NCBI RefSeq assembly: GCF_932294415.1 | Contig: NC_065538.1 | Location: 24,143,957 to 24,207,956 of the forward strand | Length of the DNA stretch: 64,000 nt | Direction: 5' to 3' | Origin: Quercus robur | Lineage: Eukaryota > Streptophyta > Magnoliopsida > Fagales > Fagaceae | Shown here: positions 36,296-47,911 of the stretch, in pieces | Layout of the letters: every line of letters starts with the position of its first letter | Position numbering within the stretch: position 1 is the first letter of the stretch | Position numbers and translations under genes: made by a program | Notes under the pieces: model-generated | What the model saw: the letters and a program-made list of their open reading frames with translations, nothing else | What the model was told of the DNA's origin: nothing | The model's database searches: none

Positions 36296-36345
36296 AAGTC
36301 TTAGTTGACCTACATTCAAAAAAAAAAAAGTCTTAGTTGACCTGT
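36296..36345. repeat. Short direct repeat with TTGACC in the IAA19-like upstream region
   Basis: AGTCTTAGTTGACCT occurs twice (about 36297 and 36331), separated by a poly-A run. Each copy holds a W-box core. Confidence 0.6.
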
Positions 36346-36412
36346 CATTTCTTCCACTCTGTCTTCTATTCATTCACCATGTATAAGAACTAGCCGTTTT
36401 AGTCACTTTTAT

Positions 36413-36419
36413 TATAAAA
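36413..36419 (+). promoter_or_regulatory. Putative TATA box of the IAA19-like gene
   Basis: TATAAAA lies 97 bases before the ATG, giving a 5' leader of about 65-70 bases. Confidence 0.6.
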
Positions 36420-36515
36420 TCCCATCAAGAAAAATTGTATCAAAGAGAAAATTGCATAACCAAAGAACCAAAAGAAAAAAGAAAAAAAGAAAAGCAATAC
36501 CCAATTCCGAAAATA

Positions 36516-39500
36516 ATGGAGAAAGAAGGTCTTGGACTTGAAATTACAGAGCTCAGATTGGGTCTACCAGGTGGTAGTGCGCCAATTTTAGTGGACAAGA
36601 ATGAAAAGAAGAGGGTGTTCTCAGATATTTCCGGTGATCATGACAATAGCTCCACTGACTGGAAATTAACTCAAACAAAGAACCAAACTGTGGGGTGGCC
36701 TCCAGTGTGTTCATACAGGAGAAAGAATAATTTTCAAGAGAAAGATCGCCTTGAAACATCGAAAATGTATGTGAAAGTTAGCATGGATGGGGCACCTTTT
36801 CTGCGCAAAGTTGATTTGAGCATGCACAAAGGTTACTCGGATCTTGCGGTAGCATTGGAGAAGCTCTTCGATTGCTTTGGCATTGGTAAGTGCTCTCATT
36901 TTTTTGGTTCTTAAATTTTTTTTAGTCTAGGGTTGACAGTCACGACTTATAACTAAAGCTTTTGTGTAAGCTAGGTCGCAGTTTGAAACATCTAGCCATG
37001 CAAAAATTGCAATAAATATAGTTGGAATTTTATGTTTTTACAGTTCATTTATTCTTCCGAGAGAGAGAGAGGAGATGAAAATAGTATATATGAACCAAGT
37101 AACAAAATTTACCCTACAGTAATTTTATTTGTCATTTTGTTTGTGTGTGTATGCATATCCCTATCTCTAAACCTCATGTGCTTATTCACAAATGTCATTA
37201 GTATTTTTACCCCTTTTTCTTTCTTAACAATAGAAAAGCCACGGGTATTCATGGGGGAAAATGAAAAATATGGCATGGATTCAAAAAATTTTAAGAAATT
37301 CGATCCTTTTCAAATAAACTAACCTTTTCTATATGAAAAATTTGTCAACTAATTTTGAAGAATTTTATTCTTGATATTAATGTGTATCAAATTTGTTGTC
37401 CAAATTAAAGTATCTTTGAAAAATTAATTATTTGCAAAATTAATTTACAGTTGATATGCAGGTGAACAATTTATGTAAATTGAAAATTGTATAAAATAGA
37501 TTAGTCATTAACCAAGTCTCTCGCCATTGGTTTTTGTAGTTTAATGATACTTTTTTTTTTTTTTTTACCTTTGAAACGTTAAACACTTGTGTATATAATT
37601 TTTTGAAGAGGAGAGTCTTCAATTGATCCAAATAAAACAAAGAATAAGAACAAAATTACACTAATTAAATCCCTCTTCTCTTTGTATTAGTTAAGATAAA
37701 TAATCACTCTCAAAAAAAAAAAAAGAAGACGGCATGAAATGGTGGTATATTATGTGTTGACAGGCGAATCATTAAAGGATGCGGAGAATTCTGAACAAGT
37801 TCCCATTTATGAAGACAAAGACGGCGACTGGATGCTAATGGGAGATGTTCCCTGGGAGTAAGTCTTCCCAACTAATATTCATATATACATACTTTTCTTT
37901 ATTGAAATCATCACGTCTATATTACGCCAAATATAGCATTTACATTTACAAGTTCCAATTACATTCACATTGCATATATAAATTGTACAAATTAATCTAC
38001 TAATAGCTTATTTCCTAGGAGTAATTATACAAGATTTTGGGATTATAATAATGGTGTATTCTCTCCTTTCATATAATGTAGTATCTTATAAATTAAATGT
38101 ATGATGAGATCTACTATTTGTATGAAAAGAAAGATTATTATACTTTCAAAATATTGTAAGTTTTTCATTGTGAGATTTACTATTCATGTGAGAAGAAAGA
38201 CTATTATACTCTCATTTTTTTTTTTTTTTTTTTTTCTAAATTGTACTCATACATATGCCGATTGGGGAGGGAGTGGGGATTTGGGGGGGGGGGGGGGGGT
38301 GGTGTTTCAACATTCTAGATATATGAGAGTTAGGAGCTTAATAATGAACATTTAACTCTAGTCACACAAATGTATTGTCTAGTGATCTCTTGCTTCCCCC
38401 ATCCCAACATTTTCTTTAATTTTCTTACAAGTAAGACCAAGGGATTTGAACATAGGTTTCTCAACTTTTAGAAAAACAAGAAAATATTATTGAGAAACAA
38501 TTTTTTTTTTTTTTTTTTTGAGTAAAGACAATAGAGAGATACAAAACATTTAACTTACCGTAATTATATTTATATTATATATTCAGTATATGCATCATCT
38601 CTCTTATAGTATGTAAACCATATATATGCATGAGTAAATATTGAGAGAAAATTACCTTTCCCTTAACATCCTTGTCTTTATTTCTTTTCTTTTTATTTAT
38701 TTATTTATTTATTTTGATCCTCATTTATATAAAGGGGCATATTAAGTTAGCGTAACTCTATGAATATTTTATCACTGTAACTTTGAATTTGATTAATATT
38801 CTAAAAATCTTACCTTTACTATGCACATTTTCATTCTTATTAACATGCACATCAAATTTCGTGTTGATTATATGTTACTAACAATTTTATCAATAAACTC
38901 ATGTTTGGTGTATAAAGTTATAGTACATAAAAAGAAAAGAAAAAAAATCTTAACAATTTATTAGGGGTGTCAAATTAGTGGATTTGGTTGGACATAAATG
39001 GGTTGGGTAAATAAAACCATTTAATTTCCTCGTCATAGTTAATCTTAGATAGCCATTCCGTGATGTCATTTTTGGTCGACAAGAACATATTAAGCCTTAA
39101 TCCACATGTCTTAATTCTTAAGCCTTAAAATTAAGATATCTCAAAACGTTATTTCTCGTGAATCCAAATCCCAACACTTTCTCATCTGCTTTGTTTTTCA
39201 TCTAGTGAATTTTAGTAGACATGCTAATTATGAGTCAATTTGACCCAACCCGACAAGAAGAAGGTTCTTATTTAGTCAATTCTTGGTCCGTGTTTACCAA
39301 GCAAAGGTTCCTATAGTGCACCTAATTAATTGAGTGGGAAAATAAATAAATAAAGCACCTTTGTTATTATTCTATGTTTGAAACCAAGTGGAACCCCTAG
39401 AAAAGCTAGCTAGTTGCCTCAAAATTGAGACCAGAATTACCATAATAAAAGCATGTCTCTGATGATGAAATTAAGCACTAATCCGACAAAAACCAAGAAT

Positions 39501-40162
39501 CAACTCACAAAGGGTCAACTTGAGAGTGTGTATTAGTCTTAATTAAAATACCTTAAAGCATAATAACTTTCTTTAATTAGTCTACAAAAGCGGCATGCTT
39601 ACTAGGGTTAATTCTTGGTCTCCTAGTAAGAAATTTACACACTTGAGAACATTTTTTCCCCATCAATGAAGAAGATAGTGACACAGATTCAATAAAACAT
39701 CAAAGTTGTACACCCTTATGTTGGACCACGTGCAACCCACATGATTGAATTCCTCATGATGGTGTTGCATTGGTGACAGTATTGTCCTTCAAGACCATAC
39801 CTGGCCCAGCCAAAACACGCATTATTAGGAAGAAGCTTCTTGGCCACATTTTCAAAGTTGATGAGCAAATTACAATTGAAAAATATGCCACAAAATTTCT
39901 TTGGACCTTTCACCATAGATGATCATAGTAATTAACATATTTTATTACATGCTTGTTCATCAACAAGTTATAGCTCAATTAAGTTCTTCTCAGCCATTTT
40001 TATCCTTCATATTAATTAATTCATGTGATTATCATTTTTTGCAGGATGTTTATTGAATCATGCAAGAGGCTTAGGATCATGAAGAGATCAGAAGCCAAGG
40101 GTTTTGGACTGCAGCCAAAGGATTCTGATCATAAAGGAAATTCAAAAGATGTGGCTAAATAA
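36516..40162 (+). CDS. IAA19: Aux/IAA auxin-response repressor, IAA19-like
   Basis: Three exons (36516-36885, 37764-37857, 40045-40162) give 193 residues; all introns are GT-AG. Domain I is an EAR repression motif (ELRLGLPGG, residues 12-20), which recruits TOPLESS corepressors. A KR pair lies at 32-33. Domain II is the full degron [10 protein letters not shown] (59-68), bound by TIR1/AFB receptors with auxin. From residue 84 the PB1 domain ([28 protein letters not shown] at 139-148; [16 protein letters not shown]) pairs with ARF proteins. The start [19 protein letters not shown] and the end KGFGLQP match the IAA19/IAA5/IAA6 group. Intron 2 is 2.2 kb and holds a G-rich tract. The exact orthologue is inferred. 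Confidence 0.93.
38263..38299 (+). repeat. G-rich tract with potential quadruplex in intron 2
   Basis: On the sense strand GGGG, GGG and GGGG with short spacers are followed by a run of 17 G. This meets the usual four-tract quadruplex pattern. It follows a poly-T run (38214-38235). Confidence 0.8.
39716..39916 (-). other. Unidentified coding-looking ORF inside intron 2
   Basis: A 66-codon minus-strand frame includes [28 protein letters not shown] and MWVARG. The composition looks more protein-like than the surrounding intron, with a CXXC pair, but I cannot name a family. It could be a captured exon or chance. Confidence 0.2.
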
Positions 40163-40769
40163 ATAATGGCTCGAGAAAGAATTTAACTACATTTCCATGT
40201 CTCTCCTAAATGTTTTTTCAGTTTAATTGATGCTGGTTTATTTATTTGGTTAAGCAGACACTTCTTTGTTTTAAATCACGAACGTGATACTTATTTTGGT
40301 GTAATTCAATCTGGGATAGGACCCTAGATAGAAAAGATATATATGTTGTCTCGTCATAATTGACGTACTATTAATGTATGTTCTTAACTACAATGACAAT
40401 TTGTTCTTTATTGTGGATTATTTTGCACGTACCGATGCTAACACGATAGTGATATGACACAAAAGTCATTGCCCAACTTGGGATGATACCCGGGTGCTTT
40501 TTATGGTGGTTTTTTGACTGTCTCTTTAGGGTTTGAATAAGAATGGGGTATCCATCAACTTAATTAACTCCACACTCAACCATATAGATGAAGAGATTCT
40601 TTTTTATGTTTTGGTTGGTAATATATATATAGGTCACAAAAATCGTTTATGAGATTTTAAAATTCTAACTTTTTTTTTCTTTACATGAAGTGGGGAATTC
40701 AAATCCAAAATTTCCAAAATAGAGAAGAGTGGTAGTGCAAATGAACTATAAGACTCTTGACATATAGTA
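40163..40769. other. 3' flank of the IAA19-like gene
   Basis: It contains the 3' untranslated region and spacer. No gene or repeat recognised apart from short TA runs. Confidence 0.5.
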
Positions 40770-41015
40770 CCCGTTTGGATTGGGCTGAAAGTGGCGTTTT
40801 CAGTTTTACGTTTGCAAACTTTTTTTTTTCTCCCTGCGCATGAACAATAAAATCACATGATTTTACTGTGCAGGAGACAAAAAACATTGTTCATGTACTG
40901 TTCATAGGTCCTACGATATTATTTACACATTTAAAAATTATTTTGCTACAGTGTTTTCAGTTTTCAATTTTCAGTTTTCAGTTTCAGCAACAATAAGTTC
41001 AATCCAAATGGACCC
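40770..41015. mobile_element. hAT-type MITE candidate
   Basis: The left end ACCCGTTTGGATTGGGCTG and the reverse complement of the right end GGGTCCATTTGGATTGAAC form an imperfect inverted repeat. ATAGT occurs on both sides, but a clean 8-bp duplication does not. Confidence 0.5.
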
Positions 41016-41861
41016 ATAGTGTTATTTTAGGTTACATTGTCTTCTAGTAGTCTATCATAGAGATCTAAATTAATTGACTAAAAATTCATCTTTGCTGGCA
41101 AGGACATTGGATTGCTTGCAGTTACATGTTTTATCTCTAAAGGTTTTAGTCTTTTAGTAGGCTATTGCTGTAACTGATTAAATCTAAAGGGGACACTTTT
41201 CAACGTTCATGATTACAAATTATAGAGTATCTAATTTTCTATACATAGTTAAGTCGTGCTCAATCACAACATCATGACCTATTGGTGATGTTGTATTTTA
41301 AATAATCCCATATTATCACTAAAGATAACTAATAAATTAATAATTGTATCAACACTCGTATATTAGAAAAGAATTTCTAAATAAAGATTCTTTTGGGTAT
41401 CATGCATGATATCCCTAGTTGTACCAGAACTGAAAAACTTGTAAACTCAATCTAAGACATAAGATCAAGGTTAATACTTGTTTAACCAAAGAATAATGAG
41501 AACTGAAAATGGAGAATTTCTAGAACAAAAGCCCATGTTCTAATGTTTTTAGCACATACACGAACTGCATTTGTCCTGACTAAGGGATGCACATGATTAA
41601 GGCATAATAAACATCAAGCTTTAGTTTAATTCTGGGTACAGAATCTAATCTGCATTCTCATATACCTTGCTATTATCAAAACCCAACTAACAAACCTACC
41701 ATTTATCATATAGTTGCATCGTTATTGGGTGGGGGAACTTTCTTTATAAATATAAATTTATCTAGACCTACAGTATTACTATAACACAGTCCAGAACGTG
41801 TCACTACGATATATAACATTGCATCAGGTCAGATTGGAATTTCCAATGAATTGGAGGCAAT
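41016..41861. other. Spacer before the young copia element
   Basis: AT-rich, no gene recognised. Confidence 0.5.
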
Positions 41862-41866
41862 TAATT

Positions 41867-42040
41867 TGTTAATGTATATTATATTATATTATGGGCTTTA
41901 GGCCCAATTACCTTTCTTGTATAGCACACTTGTACTTGTACTACACTTTACTTGTACCGCACACTTACGCCTCCTATATAAGGCTCTGATGTATATTCTC
42001 TCATTATGAAATACAATACAATCTTTCAGTATTTCTAACA
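41867..42040 (+). repeat. 5' LTR of young copia
   Basis: 174 bp, TG...CA. It holds GGGCTTTAGGCCC near the start and a TATA box (TATATAAG) at 41975-41982. Confidence 0.96.
41975..41982 (+). promoter_or_regulatory. TATA box in the LTR
   Basis: TATATAAG in a good promoter position about 60 bases before the LTR end. The same sequence in the 3' LTR (46895-46902) could fire outward. Confidence 0.65.
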
Positions 42041-42053
42041 TGGTATCAGAGCC
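42041..42053 (+). other. Primer-binding site (tRNA-iMet)
   Basis: TGGTATCAGAGCC directly after the LTR. Confidence 0.95.
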
Positions 42054-42401
42054 ACTGCTCTGACCTTTCTTAGCAGTCTTGTCTTCATTAGTGTGGCTTT
42101 CTTTTTAACAACGCTTCCGGCATCACACTGCCGTTGCAGCCTCTCGCCGTTGAACTTCCGACGTCATCCAGCCGTCGTCCTTGGGTTCTGGACCTGCAGC
42201 CGCCGTCGTTAAGGAGTTTCACACTGCACAGACCACTGCTCCGCTGCAATTATTGCTCCGATTACGATTTTGAAGGTACCACTGAGATCGTCCAGCGCCG
42301 ATCTACACACTCGTGGAAGCCTCGTCGCCATTGGAGACTGCACGCGCCTCCACGCGCCGACACGCACCGTCACGCGCCTCCACGCGCCTCAACAGCCTCG
42401 C

Positions 42402-42444
42402 TGACGTCATCGCTGACGTCAGCCCTAACAGCTTGCTGACGTCA
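42402..42444 (+). promoter_or_regulatory. Three TGACGTCA palindromes in the leader
   Basis: Perfect copies lie at 42402-42409, 42414-42421 and 42437-42444, with related ACGTCA words nearby. TGACGTCA is the C-box/CRE type site for plant bZIP factors. They lie in the untranslated leader, not in the LTR. Confidence 0.7.
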
Positions 42445-42485
42445 CTGCTTGCGTCATCCGCTAACGTCACCTTCTGAATCTAGAT

Positions 42486-42561
42486 TTGACCGTTGACTTC
42501 AGGTTGACCGTTGACTTTGACTGGCCGTTGACCGTTGACCATTGACTTTTCCAGGATTGAC
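42486..42561 (+). promoter_or_regulatory. Nine TTGAC (W-box core) motifs in 76 bases
   Basis: TTGAC occurs at 42486, 42493, 42504, 42511, 42517, 42528, 42535, 42542 and 42557, all on the plus strand, most followed by C or T. This matches the W-box core for WRKY factors. The unit GTTGACCGTTGAC suggests local tandem duplication. Confidence 0.75.
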
Positions 42562-42642
42562 TTTTTCAGTCCAGGTTCTTCTTACCCAGTTTTTCGCGTA
42601 GATTTCATTTCTGCTGTTTGTTTTTGCATATTGTGTCTCTAA

Positions 42643-45600
42643 ATGGATAAAAAGGATAATTTTGTTCCTCGCCCCATCAATACTGTATTGGAGGGGAATA
42701 AAAATTACTTATCTTGGTCTCAAGTTATGCGCAGTTTTCTTAAGGGTCGCATGCTCTGGCATTATTGTACTGTTGCAATGACTATTCCTGTCAAGGGAGC
42801 AAGTGAAGAAGATGCTGTTTTTCTTGGTCGCATGATTGAATGGGATAGTCATAACCACATGATCCTCACATGAATTCGGAACACTTCCATTCCCTCTATT
42901 TCCAATCTGTTGGGCAGCTTTGATGATGCAAAATCTGCATGGGATATGTTGGCCAAAAGGTACTCCACTACTCATGGATCCATGAAATATCAGTTAGTGG
43001 TTGAATTGCATCAACTCAGGCAAGAACCAGGGCAATCCATCAATGACTATTATGATCAGCTTCGCTACATTTGGGACCAAATTGACCTTTCTGATCCAAC
43101 TTGGGCATGCTCAAAGGATGCTCAGCAATATGCTTCCATCAGAGATGAATTTCGCCTCTATGAATTCCTGATGTCACTTCACAAGGACTTTGAGCCCATT
43201 CGAGGTCAGCTTCTAAATTGCAGTCCTGCTCCCTCTCTTGATACTGCTGTGAATGAGTTAGTTAGAGAAGAAGCTCATCTTGCAACCCTTCAAGCCCAGA
43301 ATAAGCTCAATGTTTTGGCTATTACTCCATCTACTCCACTCATAGAGCAACCTCAGCAATCAAGTGATTCCTCTGGCTCTCACAATCGTCGCAAGCAGTC
43401 CAACAAAAAAGTCTGCAACTATTGCAAGCGTTCTGGCCACACCATTGAGACTTGTTTTCGTCGCAACAAATCTACTGCTGCTGTTGCTAATACTGAGCCT
43501 ACTCCGCCAATGGCTTCCACCTCAGCTGAGTCCCAGTCTTCTGGATCCACTATCAACCTCTCCCCCACTGAACTACAGGAGATCATAGCTCAGGCTGTTC
43601 GTATGGCTGGTAATGCATCTCTTTCCACTGCCCTATCTGTTCTACCCGGTAAGTCTCAAACTTGGTTTTTTGATTCTGCCTGCTGCAATCACATGACACC
43701 TTACTCATCCTTATTCTCCAAACTTGACCCTGCACCACATCCTCTAAATATTCATATAGCTGATGGTTCCACCATGCATGGAAATAGTTTAGGTTTTGTT
43801 TCAACCTCTAACCTTTCTGTTCCTGGAGTCTTCCATGTACCTGACCTATCCTATAATTTGTGCTCTGTGGGACAATTAGCTGAATTAGGTTATCGCCTTA
43901 TTTTTTACTATTCTGGGTGTATTGTGCAGGATCCGAGGACGGGACAAGAGCTTGGGACCGGCCCTAGAGTTGGGCGTATGTTTCCCGTGGACAATCTTCA
44001 TCTTCCACCTGTTGCTCCTGTTTCTGTTGCTGCTGCAGCTGCTGCAGTTTCTTCCTTACCATCTCTTGCACTTTGGCATTCTCGTCTTGGTCATGCATCA
44101 TCTTCTCGGGTACAACAGTTAGCTTCTAGGGGTCTGTTGGGTTCTGTGTCCAAAGACAATTTTGATTGTACTTCATGTCAGTTAGGAAAACAACCAGCTT
44201 TGCCTTTTAATAACAGTGAATCCATTTCTAATAGTATTTTTGAGTTAATTCATTCTGATGTTTGGGGACCTTCTTCTGTTGCTAGTATTGGTGGATCTCG
44301 ATATTTTGTTGTCTTTATTGATGATTATTCTCGTTATAGTTGGATATTTCCTATGAAATCTCGTTCTGAAATTTTACCAATATACTGCAACTTTGCCAAA
44401 ATGGTTGAAACCCAATTCTCCAAACGTATCAAAACTTTTCGTTTTGATAATGCTCTTGAATATACTCAATATGCTTTTCAAGTTTTGTTACATTCCTATG
44501 GCACTGTGCATCATCTAACTTGTCCAGGTACCTCTCAGCAAAATGGTCGAGCCGAAAGAAAACTTCGTCATATTCTTGACACTATTCGTGCTCTTCTTCT
44601 TTCTGCCAAAGTTCCTGCCCCATTTTGGGGTGAAGCTGCTCTTAATGTTGTTCATGCGATTAATCGCATTCCAAGTGCTGTCATTCATAATCAGACTCCG
44701 TATGAGCGTCTCTTTGGGTCACCTCCTGATTATCATCACCTTCGATCCTTTGGATCTGCTTGTTTCGTTCTTCTTCAGCCTCATGAGCACAACAAACTTG
44801 AGCCTCGATCTAGACTTTGTTGTTTCCTTGGTTATGGCGAAACTCAAAAGGGGTATAGGTGTTATGATCCTGTCTCTCATCGTCTTCGTGTTTCTCGTAA
44901 TGTTGTCTTTTGGGAACACCGATTGTTTGTTGAGCTCTCTCACTTTCGTTCTTCCTTGACTAACTCCTCTGTTTTAGAAATCTTTCCAGACGAGTCTCTT
45001 GTTCCTTCTACAAATACTTTTGATCCTTCTTTGGACTTCTCTCTAGATATTTTTGATACTTCTCCTAGACAGGTTGAAGATGAACAGGTTGATGACGAGC
45101 TACCCCACCTTGAGCCTGGGTCCCCTGCTCCTGCTCCGCCTGAAGATCCTCCACAAGACATTCCACATCGCCACTCAACCCGGGTAAGATCCATTCCTAC
45201 ACATTTACTTGACTATCATTGTTACACTGCCCTTACTACACTTCACGAGCCTCAAACCTATCGTGAGGCCTCCACTGACCCTTTATGGCAGATTGCAATG
45301 AAAGAGGAACTTGATGCATTAACCAAAAACCATACCTGGGATCTAGTCACTCTCCCTCCTGGACAGTCTGTGGTTGGTTGTAAGTGGATCTATAAGATCA
45401 ATACTCGCTCTAATGGGTCCATTGAGCGTTACAAGGCTCGTCTTGTTGCAAAAGGTTTTACACAGGAGTATGGGATTGATTATGAAGAGACTTTTTCTCC
45501 AGTTGCTCGTATCTCATCTGTTCGTGCCCTCTTAGCTGTTGCTGCTGCTAGTAAATGGGATCTTTTTCAGATGGATGTTAAAAATGCTTTCCTTAATGGG

Positions 45601-46773
45601 GATTTGAGTGAAGCAGTCTATATGCAACCTCCTCATGGTCTCTATGTTGACTCAAACAAGGTTTGTCATCTTCGACGTGCACTTTATGGTCTTAAACAAG
45701 CTCCACGAGCTTGGTTTGCCAAGTTCAGCTCCACTATCTTTCGCTTGGGTTACACTGCCAGTCCGTATGATTCTGCCTTATTTCTTCGTCGTACTGATAA
45801 AGGCACCATTTTGCTTCTTCTATATGTTGATGATATGATCATAACTGGTGATGACCTCAGTGGCATTCAAGAACTCAAGGATTTTCTCAGTCAGCAATTT
45901 GAGATGAAAGATCTTGGACATCTCAGTTATTTCTTGGGTCTTGAAATTACTCATTCCACAGATGGTCTTTATATTACTCAAGCCAAGTATGCTTCTGACC
46001 TTTTATCTCGAGCTGGACTCACTGACAGCAAGACTGTTAACACTCCGGTTGAACTTAATGCGCATTTGACACCCTCGGGGGGGAAACCATTGTCTAATCC
46101 TTCTCTTTACAGACGATTGGTTGGCAGCCTAGTTTATCTCACAGTTACTCGTCCAGACATCTCCTATGCTGTTCATCAGGTGAGCCAGTATCTGTCTGCT
46201 CCACGATCTACTCACTATGCTGCTATTCTGCGCATTCTTCGATATCTGAAGGGCACTCTCTTCCATGGCCTTTTCTACTCAGCTCAGTCTCCTCTTGTAC
46301 TTCGTGCATTTTCTGATGCTGATTGGGCAGGGGATCCCACTGATCGTAGGTCCACTACAGGTTATTGCTTTCTCCTTGGTTCTTCTTTGATTTCTTGGCG
46401 AAGTAAGAAACAAACTTTTGTGGCCCGCTCTAGTACTGAAGCAGAATATCGTGCCCTTGCTGATACCACATCTGAGCTCCTTTGGCTACGATGGCTTCTT
46501 AAGGATTTGGGTGTGTCCACCTCCTCTGCTACTCCCCTTTATTGTGACAACCAGAGTGCCATTCATATTGCTCACAATGATGTCTTTCATGAACGGACTA
46601 AACACATCGAGATTGATTGTCATTTTATCCGTTATCATCTTGTCCATGGTGCTCTTAAGCTCTTCTCCGTCTCCTCCAAAGATCAACTTGCAGATATCTT
46701 CACCAAGTCACTTCCTAAGAGACGCACTCGTGATTTAGTTGACAACCTCAAGTTGGTCTCACATCCTCCTTGA
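42643..46773 (+). pseudogene. copia gag-pol polyprotein with one nonsense codon
   Basis: The frame from ATG 42643 to TGA 46771-46773 has 1377 codons and a single internal stop, TGA at 42871-42873, where the family normally has Trp. Gag contains a zinc knuckle CNYCKRSGHTIETC. The pre-integrase module (WHSRLGHAS, CTSCQLGKQ) and the integrase core (IHSDVWGP, RFDNALEY, QQNGRAERK) follow. Reverse transcriptase (WKWIYK-like region, FQMDVKNAFLNGDL, LLYVDDMIITGDD) and RNase H (SSTEAEYRAL, KHIEIDCHFIR) complete it. Catalytic residues of all enzymes appear intact downstream of the stop. Confidence 0.95.
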
Positions 46774-46786
46774 GTTTGAGGGGGGC
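46774..46786 (+). other. Polypurine tract of young copia
   Basis: GAGTTTGAGGGGGGC (46772-46786) directly before the 3' LTR and overlapping the gag-pol stop. Confidence 0.85.
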
Positions 46787-46960
46787 TGTTAATGTATATT
46801 ATATTATATTATGGGCTTTAGGCCCAATTACCTTTCTTGTATAGCACACTTGTACTTGTACTACACTTTACTTGTACCGCACACTTACGCCTCCTATATA
46901 AGGCTCTGATGTATATTCTCTCATTATGAAATACAATACAATCTTCCAGTATTTCTAACA
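46787..46960 (+). repeat. 3' LTR of young copia
   Basis: 174 bp with one difference from the 5' LTR. TAATT follows at 46961-46965. Confidence 0.96.
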
Positions 46961-46965
46961 TAATT

Positions 46966-47911
46966 AACCTAGATTCTTTCTCCATTTTCAATGTAATCCC
47001 AGATCTTACACAAATTGTGACCAATGACCATGAATGTGTTTAGGACTTGGACCATTCATTTGCAATGGATTTAGCTTTCTGGTAATTAGAAAAGGCAAGA
47101 GAAGACAGTTTGGGCTCCACAATTCATTGCATGAGGTCCATTTCAGTGTATCAGATAAAATATTTACTTACAAAGCGTGGAATAAGAAAGCAACACTTTT
47201 AATTAAAAAATAATTGTAACTGCAAATCAATATGTTTATAATTAATTAAGAAGGGAAAATGCTCACAATTTTATATACAATTTTTTTTGAAAAAGGGGTT
47301 GCCAACTTATATATATTTAATATTTGTGACGTGAACGAACAACGTTACTAAATTTGGTCAGTTGTGACAAGTGAGTCATCCAAGAAATTAACTTTTTCTT
47401 TCTTGGTTATTTTTTACTTTTCACAATAGCAGCACTGCAGCATAAAATAAATGACAATTGACAATGACTTGAAATCAAAGCCATCATTTTGGTTTGCTCA
47501 AAAAAAAAAAAAAGCCATCATTTTGGGTCACGACTCAGGAAGCATTTTTCCGCCATTGTTGAATTTAAACCACGACTTTAGTCTTCATATTCGTATAGAT
47601 ACCATGCACAGCACTTTCACTGTTATTACAAGCTAGTCTACATGAAATACATACGGAAAATGAGTAAAAAAGTTTAATTGGGAGAAGAAGAATATGCCCA
47701 ATGGAAAATGAATGGCAATTAAAGAGAAGACAGCAAATTTGGAACACTAGAAAGCACCTGTGGAAATAAACTGTTTCTCCAGAAGATGCATATAATACTT
47801 CTCCAAATTAATTTCACAAATGATCGATTCAATATAAAATAAAGACAACATATATATAAATTTTGTGACATTTTCAAATCATTTCATTTTATATATACCT
47901 TCATAAAGTAT
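46966..47911. other. Spacer
   Basis: AT-rich. A short direct duplication of AGCCATCATTTTGG occurs at about 47480 and 47513. No gene seen. Confidence 0.5.

Larger units (their letters stand above)
41867..46960 (+). mobile_element. Young Ty1/copia retrotransposon with TAATT target duplication
   Basis: The two 174-bp LTRs differ at one base (T at 42026, C at 46946). TAATT flanks both sides (41862-41866, 46961-46965). A primer site, a single gag-pol frame and a polypurine tract are in order. The element is 5094 bp and lies between two Aux/IAA genes in the same orientation as both. One nonsense codon in gag makes this copy non-autonomous as it stands. Confidence 0.97.

Noticed and set aside
42134..42439. 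101-codon open frame in the leader of the young copia.
   Set aside because: The sequence is repetitive (CACGCGCC and TGACGTCA repeats) and the gag start with conserved sequence lies later at 42643.
42871..42873. Programmed stop readthrough in copia gag.
   Set aside because: The stop sits inside a conserved gag region at a usual Trp position, not at a gag/pol border, so a simple nonsense mutation is more likely.
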